A stretch of 64,000 bases of DNA, from NCBI RefSeq assembly GCF_003086295.3, contig NC_092052.1, forward strand, positions 13,794,346-13,858,345. Reading direction: 5' to 3'. Position 1 is the first letter of the stretch; every line of letters starts with the position of its first letter. Under the pieces are notes generated by a model. It did no database searches and was not told the origin of the DNA. It was given only the letters and a program-made list of their open reading frames with translations. This stretch comes from Arachis hypogaea (lineage: Eukaryota > Streptophyta > Magnoliopsida > Fabales > Fabaceae). Positions 1 through 11,900 of this stretch are shown here, piece by piece. The position numbers and the translations under genes were made by a program.

Positions 1-97
1 TTCTTCCTTTTTTTGAACTTATGCCTATTGAATTTCTATATTCGCCAGCAATAGAAGTATTTCAGATATTTCCCATTAATCGAATTAACCACTTTTC

Positions 98-1473
98 CTA
101 ACTCGATGTCTTTAATCTGATAAGCATTTCCAAAAATACCCCTATCACTTGAAAGGGACCTTCCCAATTATGGGACCATTTACCAAGAAATTTTGATTTC
201 TTTTCCATTGGTAAAATAACTTTCAAAACTAACTCACCTGTCTTGAAATATTTCTCCTTAATTCGACGATTATAACTTCGAGCAACACTTTCTTTTTGTC
301 GAATTATATTATCAACTGCTAACATTCGCTCCGAGTCTAACTCATTTAACTCATCGAACATTGCACTACAATAATCATCGACTGGCAAATCATTCTGTTT
401 TGATACTCTTAAAGTATTCAAATTAATTTCTAATGGTAACACTGCATCATGGTCATACACCAATTTATAAGGTGAAGTCCTTGTCGAACCTCTTGGTGAA
501 TTCCGATAGGCCCATAATACTTGACTTAAAGTCTCATGCCATGTTCGAGGCTTGTTCCTGATATGCTTTTTAATCAAGCCTATCAATATCTTATTTGCTG
601 CCTCTACTTGCCTATTAGCCTGTGCATAATAAGGAGTTGAAGTAACCATACTAATGTTCCTTGAAGCCGCAAAGTTTTTAATTCGCTGACCAGTAAACAT
701 AGTTCCTTGGTCAGTACTTAACGTCTGAGGAATTCCAAATCGATGAATAATATTTTCTTCGACAAAATCAATTATCTCTGTTTGACCAACTTCTACCAAA
801 GGAACTGCTTCAACCCATTTTGTGAAATAATCAATAGCCACTAAAATAAATTTGTGCTGCTTCGATGAAGGGGGTGAATCAATCCAATTAGATCTAAAGC
901 CCAACCTCTAAATGGCCATGGCTTTATTATCGAATGCAGTTCAGCCACTGGAATCTGTTGTATCGAACCATGTTTCTGACATTCTTGACATGCCTTTGCA
1001 TAATCGATACAATCTTTTATCATAGATGTCCAAAACACATGATTGCGATATAACACCCATCTCATTTTCTTTCCTGCCTGATGAGCACCACATATTCCAT
1101 TATGAACTTCACCTAAAGCAATGTTTTGATCTTCTCGACTCAAACATCTCAACAAACTTCCATCGATCCCTTTTTTGTATAACTCATCAGCCAATAAAAC
1201 GAAGTTCATTGCTTGTAACTTTAGTTTTCTATCAACTGCAATATTGAGATCTTTCAAATACCGAGCAATAGGCTTTCTCCAATCAGAATCCTCCCATTCA
1301 TCTATGCATAACACCTCTCTCTCATTTGCTGGTACTAAAATTTGATGGATACTAGATAATTTCTTAATAGTTTCCGGACCAACCCGATACTTCGAGGCAA
1401 TTTGAGCTAACTCATTAGCAATCTCATTATGAATTCGAGGAATATGCACCAAAGAAACTTTTCGAAAAGACAT
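98..1473 (-). pseudogene. Integrase of the Tat-type element, frameshifted
   Basis: Two overlapping minus-strand frames together cover an integrase. The upstream frame (1473-841) has the end of the second RNase H, then an HHCC zinc-binding region ending CQECQKHG and the first catalytic Asp in GWALDLIG. The downstream frame (904-98) has the second Asp in STDQG and the catalytic Glu in ANRQVEAANK, followed by a C-terminal region with NWEGPF. The family inserts the cDNA copy into host DNA. A frameshift near 841-904 falls just after the first catalytic Asp, so no active protein can be made from this copy. Confidence 0.85.
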
Positions 1474-1493
1474 TAATAACTCCCAAGCAGTTA

Positions 1494-3060
1494 CTAAATA
1501 TTTTTGTAATGTCTCATTATTACACTTAAATTCCTTTGCAACTGCTTTAAAACTAACTGTGAATCCCCTTTGTCGATTAAAATCTCTAGACCCAAAATCA
1601 AAGCCTCATATTTGGCTACATTATTGGAACAAGGATACTTTAGTTCGAACAGAAATTCTGATGGAATGCCCTCTGGTGAGATAATGAGAATTCCAACCCC
1701 CGCACCATCTTTATGTTTAGATCCATCGAAATACAATTTCCAATAATTAACTTTTACATCGACTACATTTGTCCCCTGGTCATTCAGATCTTTCGAATTG
1801 TCCACAAGAAAATCTGCAATGACCTGTCCTTTTACAGCCTTAGCCGGGACATATTGTAAATCAAATTCAGTTAATGCCAACATCCATTTTCCCAAACGTC
1901 CTCTTAACATAGGAAAACTTAGCATATATTTAATAAGATCGGTTTGTGTTATCACTTTCACCGACTTAGCCACCATGTAACATTTTAACTTCATACAAGC
2001 ATGATATAATGACAAGCATAATTTTTTGATTGGGGAATACCTTATTTCGATATCAGTTAAAACTCGACTAAAGTAATAAACTGCCCGTTCATGTCCATTT
2101 TCATCATCTTGGGCCAACATACACCCTATAGTATTTTCAGATGCTGCAATATATAATTTCAAAGGTTCAGATGAATACACATTCGCCATAATTGGAGCCT
2201 TTGATAAATATGACTTAATCGAATCAAACGCCGATTGATGTTCTGTGGTCCATTCGAATTTTGAACCATTTTTTAATTTCACCAAAGGCGCGAATACCCT
2301 AGTTCGATCAGAAAGATTCGAGATGAATCTTCGAAGGTAATTCACTTTTCCCAAAAACAATTGCACTTCTTTCTTCGATTTAGGTGCAGATAATGCCAAT
2401 ATCGCATCTGCTTTATTTTTATCAATAGCTATCCCCTTTTTTTGAACAACAAAGCCTAAGAAGTTTCCAGCCGATATCCCAAAAGCACATTTCAAAGGAT
2501 TCATTTTTAATCCTTTCTTCCTCATAGTAAGGAATGCTTTTCTTAAATGATCTATATGCTGACTCACAGAAATCGATTTTACCATTACATCATCGATATA
2601 TACCTCCATAAACTTCCCAATAAACTCATAAAAAATGGCATTCATGGCACGTTGGTATGTTGCCCCAGCATTCTTCAAACTAAAAGGCATAACCACCCAC
2701 TCATACGTACCTAACGCCCCAGGACAACGAAAGGCAGTTTTAGCCACATCATCTTCCGTGATAAAGATTTGGTTATATCCAAAATAACCGTCCAAAAAAC
2801 TAAGAATTTCATTTTCTGCTACAGAATCGATTAACATGTCTGCAATTGGCATAAAATATTCATCTTTTTGGGGTGGCATTATTTAAATCTTGAAAATCGA
2901 TACACACCCTTAACTTCCCATTTTTCTTCATCACAGGGACAATATTCGATACCCACTCCACATAACGTGCAATTCGAATAAATTTTGCTTTGATCAAACG
3001 TTCTATTTCTTTTATTTTCACATTGATTTCAGGAGCAAAATGTCTTGGGGTTTGCTTCAC
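1494..3060 (-). pseudogene. Reverse transcriptase, RNase H and archaeal-type RNase H, broken
   Basis: The start of the reverse transcriptase is in 3060-2860 (KNGKLRVCIDFQDLNNATPK). It shifts frame near 2870 into 2879-1494, which carries the palm motif VYIDDVMVKS. Next come a retroviral-type RNase H (LYIAASENTIGC ... AVYYFSR) and an archaeal-type RNase H (LYFDGSKHKDGAGVG, KYEALILGLEIL). The reading frame is lost again near 1494 and homology resumes in 1473-841. Known role of the family: copying element RNA into DNA and removing the RNA strand. At least two frameshifts make it non-functional. Confidence 0.88.
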
Positions 3061-3063
3061 AGG

Positions 3064-3203
3064 TCAAGAGTTGGGCTTTAATGCTAATCGATGTTCTATT
3101 AATGAACGATCGAGACCAGGCATCTCATGGTAATCCCACGCAAAGTAATTTTTAAACTCATGTAACAAATTGAAAATGTCAGTTCGAAAATGATCAATAA
3201 GAT

Positions 3204-3260
<57 letters not shown>

Positions 3261-4044
3261 ATTCGAACATCATCATGAGTCCCCAAATTAATTTTTTCTA
3301 AAGGATCTTGAGATTCAAACCCTTTATAATGATCATCCTCTTTAATTGAATATTTTTCAAATCCCAAAGGCTCCAAATCATAAATACAATCGAAAGTAAA
3401 ATCAATAGAATCATGAGAAATAGAAGAAACTTGACTTTCGACTAAATTCATTATTATTTTTATTTTCTACACAATGAGCCTCTACTATTAAATTGGCAGT
3501 CTGGCTCACATCATTAATTTCATTACAAGAAGTAGAGAAATCATAACTAAATTCGACTGGAAGCGTCGAATCAAACATACTACCATTAACAATTTTACTA
3601 ACCCTATTCGATTCAACTTCATCAGAAGAATCATCTTTATTTTCTAAAAACTGAAAATTATTTAAATAATTATGTAATGTTACCAGGTAATCAGGAACTC
3701 CATCACCCTGACTCATGGTGCAGTCTTCAAAGTCTTCAAGAGAGACAGTCCCAACCAGTCGGTTTGAAACCCACGTCTGGATAACGCAACTTCACCGAAG
3801 GGCCTTCTGAAGTCAAATAACAACCTGGCTCATCCTCTATGCGAATGAAAGAGAAAGTCCCTTCATCTTTCTGATCATAATCCTCATCCGGATTACTCTC
3901 GCATTCTCCAAGGTACTCAGTCGGAATGATCGAAATCATTCCAACCATATCATCATCTCCTTCATCGAAATATTCCTCATCAACATCAATGTTCATATGT
4001 TTGTCAATTCCAGAGGATTGAGCCACTGCCTTACCCTTTTCCAT
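3064..4044 (-). pseudogene. gag-pol linker region of the Tat-type element, frames broken
   Basis: Short open frames at 3064-3276, 3206-3451, 3411-3716 and 3736-4044 on the minus strand lie where the end of gag and the protease should be. The segment 4044-3736 is acidic and begins MEKGKAVAQS. I could not recognise a protease active site (a DTG or DSG motif) in any of them. A long TA microsatellite at 3207-3256 interrupts the region. Assignment to the element rests on position only. Confidence 0.55.
3207..3256. repeat. (TA)25 microsatellite inside the gag-pol linker
   Basis: About 50 bases of uninterrupted TA dinucleotide lie inside what was coding sequence of the Tat-type element. On the minus strand they translate into alternating Ile-Tyr in two frames, which produces the odd tails of the short frames on each side. 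Such a tract is likely to vary in length between accessions. Confidence 0.97.
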
Positions 4045-4098
4045 CTTTGCAGGTGATAGAATTTCCTTAGGGTAAGTCTCTCCATCAGAAGGAAAAGA

Positions 4099-6523
4099 CT
4101 ATCCGAGAATGCACAGAAGGCGTTGCCCTCTTGCTCGTCTCTTTTCCTGTCTCCAATTGAGGTTTCTTATTCCGATTGAAACTTCTTCCTCCACCTCTGC
4201 CTCTTGGATAACCTCTGGCTCGACCCTGATAGAAAGCATACTGATTCCGAGAAGGTGCCCGATGCCCCCACTGAGGGTTACGTCGATACAGATGATCACG
4301 CCTTTGGAATTCTTGACAGTTTCTAATCCACTAAACACCTACAGCTTGGGATCGACTTAAAGGTGCAGTGACATCATGCTGAGGAATTTTTGAACTAGAA
4401 CCCTCCACACGTCGAATTGGTTGTCTCTGACGTGCTTGCTCTTCCCTATGAGCCAATTCTTTTTTCATCCTTTTCTTTTCAAAGATTGCTGCCGCTTCAG
4501 CATCAAACACAGCATTACATCGCGGACACAGAGATACGTCCCGGTCTTTTATCTTCTGCTGAACCAAGAAATTCAGCAAGCCATCTCCTGTTTTGGGGTA
4601 TACAGACCTTACCTGTGACTCAAAATCATCAAGAGCCACATTGAAATCATAAGCCATGCCAACCATATTCACCCCCAAGTAGGGTTCGACACAACAGGCA
4701 TCAACCTCGAAAGGATCTACATCAACATTCATCTCCTTTTTGCCATCATCAAATTTTAAACGTCCTTCCATGATTGCCTCTTGAATCAAATCCCTGAAGC
4801 ACACACAACTGTTAGTCGAATGACTAGTTGCTTGATGAAATTTACAATAAGGCTTTCCTTTCAAATCTTTTACGGAAAGTAAAGTTCTATCCTCAGGCAA
4901 AACTAATTGTTTATCCTTAAGCAACACATCGAAAATCTGATCAAATTTTGAGATATCAAAACTATACTTCTTTCCACTTTTAAGTTTTGAATCATTTGAC
5001 TTTTCATTACCAGGAAGCTTTTTCAATAAAGAGCAAACATATGGAGGACTTTTCTTAAGTTTAGCCAAATCGACTTCTGTTTCGAAATCGAATTCCTCCT
5101 CTGAGGATTCCATAGTTACATATGCCACCTTTTCTTTACGAGTAAATGGTTTACTCTTCGACCTCTGCTCACTCCTATATTTTTCTTTTTCTTTTTTCAT
5201 AAGTTCGGTCTGTCGAACCTTTTCATCCAAATGGGCCAAATCGGGAATATGCACATTAAGCAATTTTCTACGCATATAAAATCTCAACCCCATAGTTGCT
5301 ATTTTCACTATTTCATTCTCAGGTAATGACACATAGCATCTACTTCTAGCGTTTTTGAAACGTATTAAATAATCATCAATGGTTTCACCATCTTCACGTT
5401 TCAAAGCCACCAGATCAGTAACTGCCATATTCATCTCACCTCGATAGAATTGTGCATGAAAAGCAGTTTCCAACTGATTCCATGTTGTAACCGAATTTGG
5501 TCTAAGATTCGAGAACCAGGTAAATGCATTCTTCGTCAACGACGAAGGAAAAAACTTCATTTTTAAATTTTCATCATTAGCTAAATTCCCGATCTCGACC
5601 AAATAACGAGCAACATGTTCAGTAGTTGATTCTCCAACTTCTCCAGCAAATTTTGTGGTTATTTTCAGATTTTTCACTCCTCTTAGCACTTCTGCCATTT
5701 GAACTACTTGAGGAAAAGCAGACACAAAATGAGGTTGATTCATAAAACTAACATTCAGCCCAACCCGATTTAAAACCTCTTCTACAATTCTAGTGACCTG
5801 ATAACGATCACCACGCAATCTGGCTACAACATCATCAACATTTTGATCTCGACGAACCACACGAGGATTTTTTCGATTTGGAATATCATTTTTATTTTGA
5901 AAAGTATTTTCTATCCCCTCGTTGTTTCCTCGGGCATTGTGCCTCTCACCATCATCATAATCGACGATTCGAGCAATCCTCTCGACTTGTCTAGCAAGAC
6001 GCTCGAATCTCGATTCATGATCAGCCATTATGGGATTCAGAATTGTAGTCATTTGCTAAGTCAATAAATTGACCAACTCATGGTGACTTTTCTCCACTTA
6101 TTGTCGATATACTGCCATTGAATTCACAGCATTCAAAGTGGAGCCCACATGATAATCACGAGAATACTCGGATTGTTGTGGGTTTTGAACATTGTTTGCT
6201 CCATTTACATTCCCAAAACGGATAGGCGGCATAAAACCACCTACCGGTGGGGTATAACCGGGAGGAAGACCGTAAGGGGGCCAACCAGCGGTTAATGGAG
6301 GTTGATATGGTGGTATAGGACCACGTGGACGAATATTACGTCCAACATTTCCAGTTTGAATAGTCATAACGACTATACTTTCAGTCCCGATTGCGCCTTC
6401 TGAACGTGAAGACATATCGGCCTGTTGCATGGATACTGGTACGCTATCATTGGTGGATGAACCACCATTCACATTCGACAATTCATCAGCCATGTGAATG
6501 ATCTTTCTACTTCGTAATCGCAT
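4099..6523 (-). pseudogene. gag of the Tat-type element, with stops and a frameshift
   Basis: The gag reading starts near 6523 (MRLRSRKIIHMADELS, with a Pro/Gly-rich segment). It is stopped at 6098 (TAA) and again just before 6052 (TAG). It then runs open from 6052 to 4331 for 573 residues. That frame holds the retrotransposon gag core (LTKNAFTWFSNLRPNSV, FHAQFYRGE, KREDGETIDDYLIRFKNARSR), a possible zinc-knuckle remnant (KFHQATSHSTNSC) and an Arg/Lys-rich stretch. A shift near 4331 continues into a Gly/Arg-rich tail down to 4099. Both early stops fit C-to-T changes of CAA and CAG in the sense strand. Gag forms the particle that packages element RNA. Confidence 0.85.
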
Positions 6524-6576
6524 ACACTAGACAAATACTGGAAAAATAGTTATTTTGACACACTTCGATTTAAAAA

Positions 6577-6598
6577 TGTCCCACCGGGCGTGCCAATT
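6577..6598 (-). promoter_or_regulatory. Probable primer-binding site of the Tat-type element
   Basis: The minus strand immediately after the LTR end reads aattggcacgcccggtggga. This sits where the tRNA primer anneals in LTR elements, and I recognise the string as recurrent at this position in legume gypsy elements. I have not assigned the tRNA. Confidence 0.55.
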
Positions 6599-7499
6599 TG
6601 TTTTATCGATTTTTAGCAAATCGATGGTGGTTCGATATCTAGTGGTCTGGGAACGAAACCTACTTCTCTGTGTGAGTACCAGTTTTCTAGAAGTGCATCA
6701 AAAGCGTCTTTGATTAGACCAAATTTAAAAATTAAAATAAAGTAAATCTGTAAATTAATAATTAGGACTTAGAAATTGAAAGTTTTGAGAACTAAATAAA
6801 TAATAAATGAAAAGATTTGCAATGAAATTAAAAGAAGACAATAAAATGCCTTTGATTGAATCGAAAGGACTTCAAAATAAAAGATTCAAATGTAGAAGGA
6901 TAAATTGAACAAACAAAAGTGAAGGACATTTAGAAAATAAAATTAATTGAAATGATAAGTTTACAGAAAGAATAAATTAAAAGAAAAGAGAAGGTCGAAG
7001 GAACCCTACAGAAAATATAACTTAAATGCAAATTCAGGGATTCGCTGGGATGTGAGAGTGTTAGAGTATTTTTTTTGAGTGAAAGTTCCAACTCTTCTTC
7101 ACTAAAATTTCCTAATATTTATAGGCTAATTTTACATAACTGACGATTAATTGGTAATTAATTAAAATTAAATACAACATTTCAAATTTGAGGTGTAGTC
7201 TCCCTTGGTAACCGTTCCCGCCGTATCATTGTAGATATTTCCCATGATCTCCTTGTGCAATAAAAGCTATTAACTTCCCACTTTCACAACTATTCGACCG
7301 GCTCTTTCAAAGGCTTTATTCGATTTTTTTCGAATCGGATCTTCTCCTCGGTTTGACTCACTCGATCAACAAAGCAATCGAAAACCAAATCGGCACCAAT
7401 CACTTTCAACTTTATACTTACGCGCATGTCTACTCGAAAAACCATACTTGATTCATTTCGATTCCACTTATTTTTATCGAAAATATTTTTCGATCAACA
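6599..7499 (-). repeat. 5' LTR of the Tat-type element
   Basis: The plus-strand sequence opens with tgttttatcg and closes with cgatcaaca, giving the TG...CA termini of an LTR about 0.9 kb long. The right limit could be 7499 or 7502 because of a repeated 'aca'. It lies directly upstream (element sense) of the primer-binding site and gag, and has a TATA box at 7116-7123. The partner LTR is outside the window, so the length is unverified. Confidence 0.7.
7116..7123 (-). promoter_or_regulatory. TATA box of the Tat-element LTR
   Basis: The minus strand reads cctataaatattagg, a good plant TATA box about 375 bases into the LTR from its 5' end. Transcription from it would run toward gag, away from the FRO gene. 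Confidence 0.6.
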
Positions 7500-7502
7500 A
7501 CA

Positions 7503-7795
7503 TATTACGACCAACCCAACTTTCTCATACCTCTTCCTGAACTCTAATACTTCACTAACCTAAAAAATCACAATGCCTAAAACAAAAAAAAAATATTAGT
7601 AATTGATAAGTTCAGTTTAATTACTAACACAAAATTTAAAGCTTCTTCTCTCCTCCATTGATTAATCTCACAAAATTAAATTAATATCACCTTCCATGTA
7701 AGCCAACAAGCCAAATAACATATGATCTCACTTGTACTAGTAATTAAGCTAGGCAGTGTTTGTAGCCATTGTTTCCATTTTTGTGTTCTAAATCC
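7503..7795. other. AT-rich intergenic stretch
   Basis: No gene, RNA or repeat boundary is evident here. Confidence 0.5.
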
Positions 7796-7796
7796 T

Positions 7797-8257
7797 AAGA
7801 GTGTACATTAAAAAAATCAAAATATAGTTAATTGGTTAAAAAATTATAATTACATTTTAGTTATCAATTTAACAAAATAATTTTAAAAATTATATATAAA
7901 TTTTTTAAAATTAGTTAATCAAAACTAAATTTAAAAAAATTAATTTTTAACCGACAAAATCACATTTTAAGATTTTTAATTTCAATTTTTAGATTAAAAA
8001 AATTAATTTTTTAGAAAACCAATTTTTTGTCTATAAACCAGTTTTTGTCCAAAAACCAATTTTAAAAACCATTTTTTTATTTTTCCAAAAACCAATTTTT
8101 ATTTTTATAACCGGTTAAAAATTAGTTTTTAAATTTTATAACCGATTAATAATCAATTTTATCGTATAAACTAATTTAATTAATTAATTAAAATTAAATT
8201 TTTGATTAACCAAAAAACAAGTTTGATTTTTGAATTAACCAAATCATGTACAGCCCT
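7797..8257. mobile_element. Probable hAT-like MITE
   Basis: The left end (aagagtgtacat) and right end (atgtacagccct) form a short inverted repeat like that of the hAT-type element at 13208-15072. Both ends continue into further inverted similarity with gttaattgg-like and ttaaccaa-like words. The interior is AT-rich and full of degenerate 'aaaaccaattttt' units, with no coding capacity. The 8 bp target duplication could not be fixed: ccta occurs on both sides but the full eight bases do not match. Confidence 0.45.
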
Positions 8258-8886
8258 CCTAATCACATGTGCTCAGTGCTGTTGCTCTAAATTTAAGTGA
8301 CACAGATCAAAACTATGTTCACATTTAAAGTTTCAAGTTTCAACAATACCCACATTCTGTAAAAATTGTTCAGAAAAAAACAAACCAATCAAGAAATATT
8401 CTGTCACTTCATATGGCAATTAGAAATTGCTACTCTAGTCTAGAGGCAAAGGGTATCATGGACCAGAATTCCACTATCTGATGGAGGGACCATACGCTGG
8501 AGCAAAAGACTATGATTATAATCCAAAGTTGTCACACTAGCAATTTTAATTAATAATACAGTGAGTAGAACATTAATTAGATTATGATATATATAAGATA
8601 ATGGTATGCCATCATGTTTATTCTCAGTGCATAATCACATCAAAGCCCAAACGTCAAGTTTTAATTGTTAACTCTTCTGGAAATGATGAAAATGGAGAAT
8701 CCGTTCGTGGGCACAATCCATTTAAACATTGCATAATCTTAATTTTCCCTTACTGTAGAAAGGTGCTTTATAAGTTTATATAATAAATAAAATAATGGGG
8801 TACTAAAGGGGAAGTGGTGGGGCTAAATTTGATGTTCTTACTTCTTACATCCAAAATGGTAATCAATAATTCTCCTAAGATTCCTT
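8258..8886. other. Upstream region of the FRO gene
   Basis: About 630 bases between the MITE and the FRO TATA box. No coding frame is convincing. I could not identify iron-response elements with confidence. Confidence 0.4.
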
Positions 8887-8894
8887 TATAAATA
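8887..8894 (+). promoter_or_regulatory. TATA box of the FRO gene
   Basis: The sequence cctttataaatagggatc sits 55-62 bases before the start codon at 8949. This places transcription start near 8920 and gives a 5' leader of about 30 bases. Confidence 0.65.
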
Positions 8895-8948
8895 GGGATC
8901 TTAATCACACCAATTGAAGTGTGAAGACTGAAGAGCATTGATTCAGGC

Positions 8949-11900
8949 ATGGCAAGCTCCACTTTACTTGCTATTCTTAAACTTCTTATGATTCTCATAT
9001 GTGCAGGTTGGGTTGCTCTTTGGATTCTAAAGCCTACCCAAATATGGACAAGAAAATGGAAAGTTGCAGAAGAAAGTGCCAATAATACAATTTTTGGGTA
9101 CTATGGTACACATTGAATTCATAAACAATTATATGAATTTGAATCTCCAGTGTTTAATTTGAATAAAATGATAGGTGACACTAGAAGATTCTTTGCAGGT
9201 CTTAACTTTGCTGTGTATACATTTCCAATAATTGCTGTTGGTATAATTGGACTTCTTTTCTTGGATTTGAAAGCTGCAAATCAAAGAAGCAGGTAATATC
9301 AAGTTCCATATTGCACTTTAGTGGGTGTTTTCACTTTCAATGATCATTTTCTCATGCAGAAGTTCAAGGACCTCATCAATTATCATCTCAAGTCCACTGG
9401 TAGTTAACAGCTTTCTAGGAATCTTATCCAGTATTGAAATACTGGTAATTTTGCTGTTTATACTCTTTCTAGCATGGACTTATTACGCTCGCATTTCTAA
9501 CGACTTCAAGAAGTTGTTACCAGACAAATCCCTCAAGTTGAACCTGTAAATGCTCTTCTTATTACTCTTTTCTTTTGTGCTCTGATAGAAAGCTGTTGAT
9601 TTAATTCACCAGATGCATAACTTCATTTCAGATGGCAACTCAAGTATCTCAGAATAGCAACCCGGTTCGGGTTGCTGGCCGAAGCCTGCCTTGCTTTGCT
9701 TCTTCTTCCTGTCTTAAGGGGATTGGCTCTCTTTCGCATACTCGGCATCCAATTCGAAGCTTCAGTCAGATATCACACCTGGCTTGGAACTGCAATGATA
9801 TTTTTCGCTGCAATACACGGCGCAAGCACTTGCTTTGTCTGGGGTGTCAGCCACCATATACAGAAAGAAGTGAAGCCCAAACTCTAAATTCTAAAACATG
9901 TTTCTTCAAATTTTTCAATTTTCTTTTAATTGTAGTAATGATTAGTACTCTCCTTTTAATTTTCTGTTCATGATCTTCAAACAGATTTGGAAGTGGCAAA
10001 GCACAGGACGAATATACCTTGCAGGAGCGATTACACTTGTCACCGGGCTAGTTATCTATGTCACTTCACTTCCACAAATCAGGAGGATGAAGTTTGAAAT
10101 CTTCTACTACACACATCATCTCTACACAATCTTTCTAGTGTTCTTCTTGTTCCATGGTGGAGATAGGCACTTCTATACAGTCTTCGGAGGACTATTTCTT
10201 TTCAGCCTCGACAAACTGCTCCGTGTCATACAATCGAGTCCAAGAACCTGCATGGTTTCGGCTAGAACTTTCCCATCCAAAGCTGTGGAAATAATTCTGC
10301 CTAAAGATCCGTGTATTTAATCTGATATTGAACTTTAGAATTGAAAAAATATGTGAACAAAGAATATGAAATTTAAATGTTTCTTTCAATGATTTGCAGG
10401 GCTGAAGTATATGCCTACAAGTGTTATATTTATGAAGATACCAGCAATATCACATCTTCAGTGGCATTCTTTCAGCATAATATCAAGTTCCAGGGCTGAA
10501 AACCAAACCATGTCTGTAATAATCAAATCTGAAGGGTGGTGGACCAATTCTCTTTATGATCTGATACAGGCTGAGATTGAAAAAGGTGCTGATAAGAGGA
10601 AGGGTATACCTGTTGCAATTGAAGGACCTTATGGACCTGCTTCATTAGACTTCTTAAAGTAAGCAAACACATGATCTCCACTGTCACTTTTACTTTTTAG
10701 CGCCAATTTAATCGTGTTTTTAACTTTGTGCCTAACTTTTATCTAATTTAATTTTTATAGTGAATTTTAAATATATAAAATTTATTAATTAGGGTAAAAT
10801 ACTAAATTAGTCCTCTATATTTGAGCGTAATCCTATTTTGGTCCTTAAAGTTTAAAGTATCGTATTTGAATTCAAAAAAGTTTCATTTAGCTTTAATGTA
10901 GTCTCTCATCGTGAGGTCAAAGTTAAATAATTATCAGAATGGCCTACATAACAGCAGTACAAGAATAAGGTCGATAATCTGGAGAACAAATACAAGCTCC
11001 AGAGGTACAAAATTGACCGTGAATACATCAATACATTTATTTATCATTCTTTTTAGTTCTATAGAAAATATTTCATTTAAATTGTAAGAAGAATGATAAA
11101 TAAATGTATTGATCTATCCGCGGTTAATTTTAACCCTTGGAGCTTGTACTTGTTTCCAAATTATCTACCTTGTTCTTGTATTGCTGTCATGTAGAACATT
11201 CCATTAATTATTTAACTTTGACCTCATGGTGGTAGTATATTGAAACTAAATGAAATATTTTTGAATTTAAATAAGACACTTTAAATTTTAAAAATAAAAA
11301 TAGAATTATGTCCAAATGTAAGGACCAATTTAGTATTTTACTCTACTCTTAACTGAACTGTCTAGTCACATTCTAACGTGGAAAAATAGAAAAAAAAAAT
11401 AGAATATAATTCAAAAATTGAAAGGAAAAAAAATATATCTGCAGATATGACAGTCTACTTCTGGTTGCTGGAGGAAGTGGAATAACCCCATTTCTGAGCA
11501 TTTTGGAAGAACTCAATTCATCTAGCAGCAAAAGTAGATATCCTTCAAGAATTCATCTTGTGTATGTCATCAAGAAGGCACAGGACTTTTGTCTATTACA
11601 TCCAATCTCACATCTTTTGGTCAACCATTCAACTGAAAACTGCCATTTGAATCTAAAGTTGTTTGTGACTCAAGAAACACAAGCAGGGGTTGGAATCAAA
11701 GAGCTACTGAATGAATTCTCAAAAGTAAGAACCCTGCAACTGGACACGGTGTGTGCAAATTACGCTGTACACGGGCCTGAGAGTCCGTCTTGCATGGCCG
11801 CCATCGTAGGAATGAGCTCCATCATTTTTCTTATTTTTCTTATCTGTTTCAACCATGTTATAATTCCATCTGGGAAGCATTCGAATTCGTCGAAGCAAAA

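Larger units (their letters stand above)
1..7499 (-). mobile_element. Ty3/gypsy LTR retrotransposon, Tat lineage, 3' end outside window
   Basis: Reading the minus strand, the order is 5' LTR (7499-6599), primer-binding site, gag, a linker, reverse transcriptase, RNase H, a second RNase H and integrase. The window begins just beyond the integrase, so the 3' LTR lies outside. The second, archaeal-type RNase H (YFDGS ... KYEALILGLE) between the retroviral-type RNase H and integrase is the hallmark of the Tat/Ogre branch of plant Ty3/gypsy elements. Frameshifts and stops split every domain, so the copy is dead. No target-site duplication can be tested because one end is missing. Confidence 0.9.
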
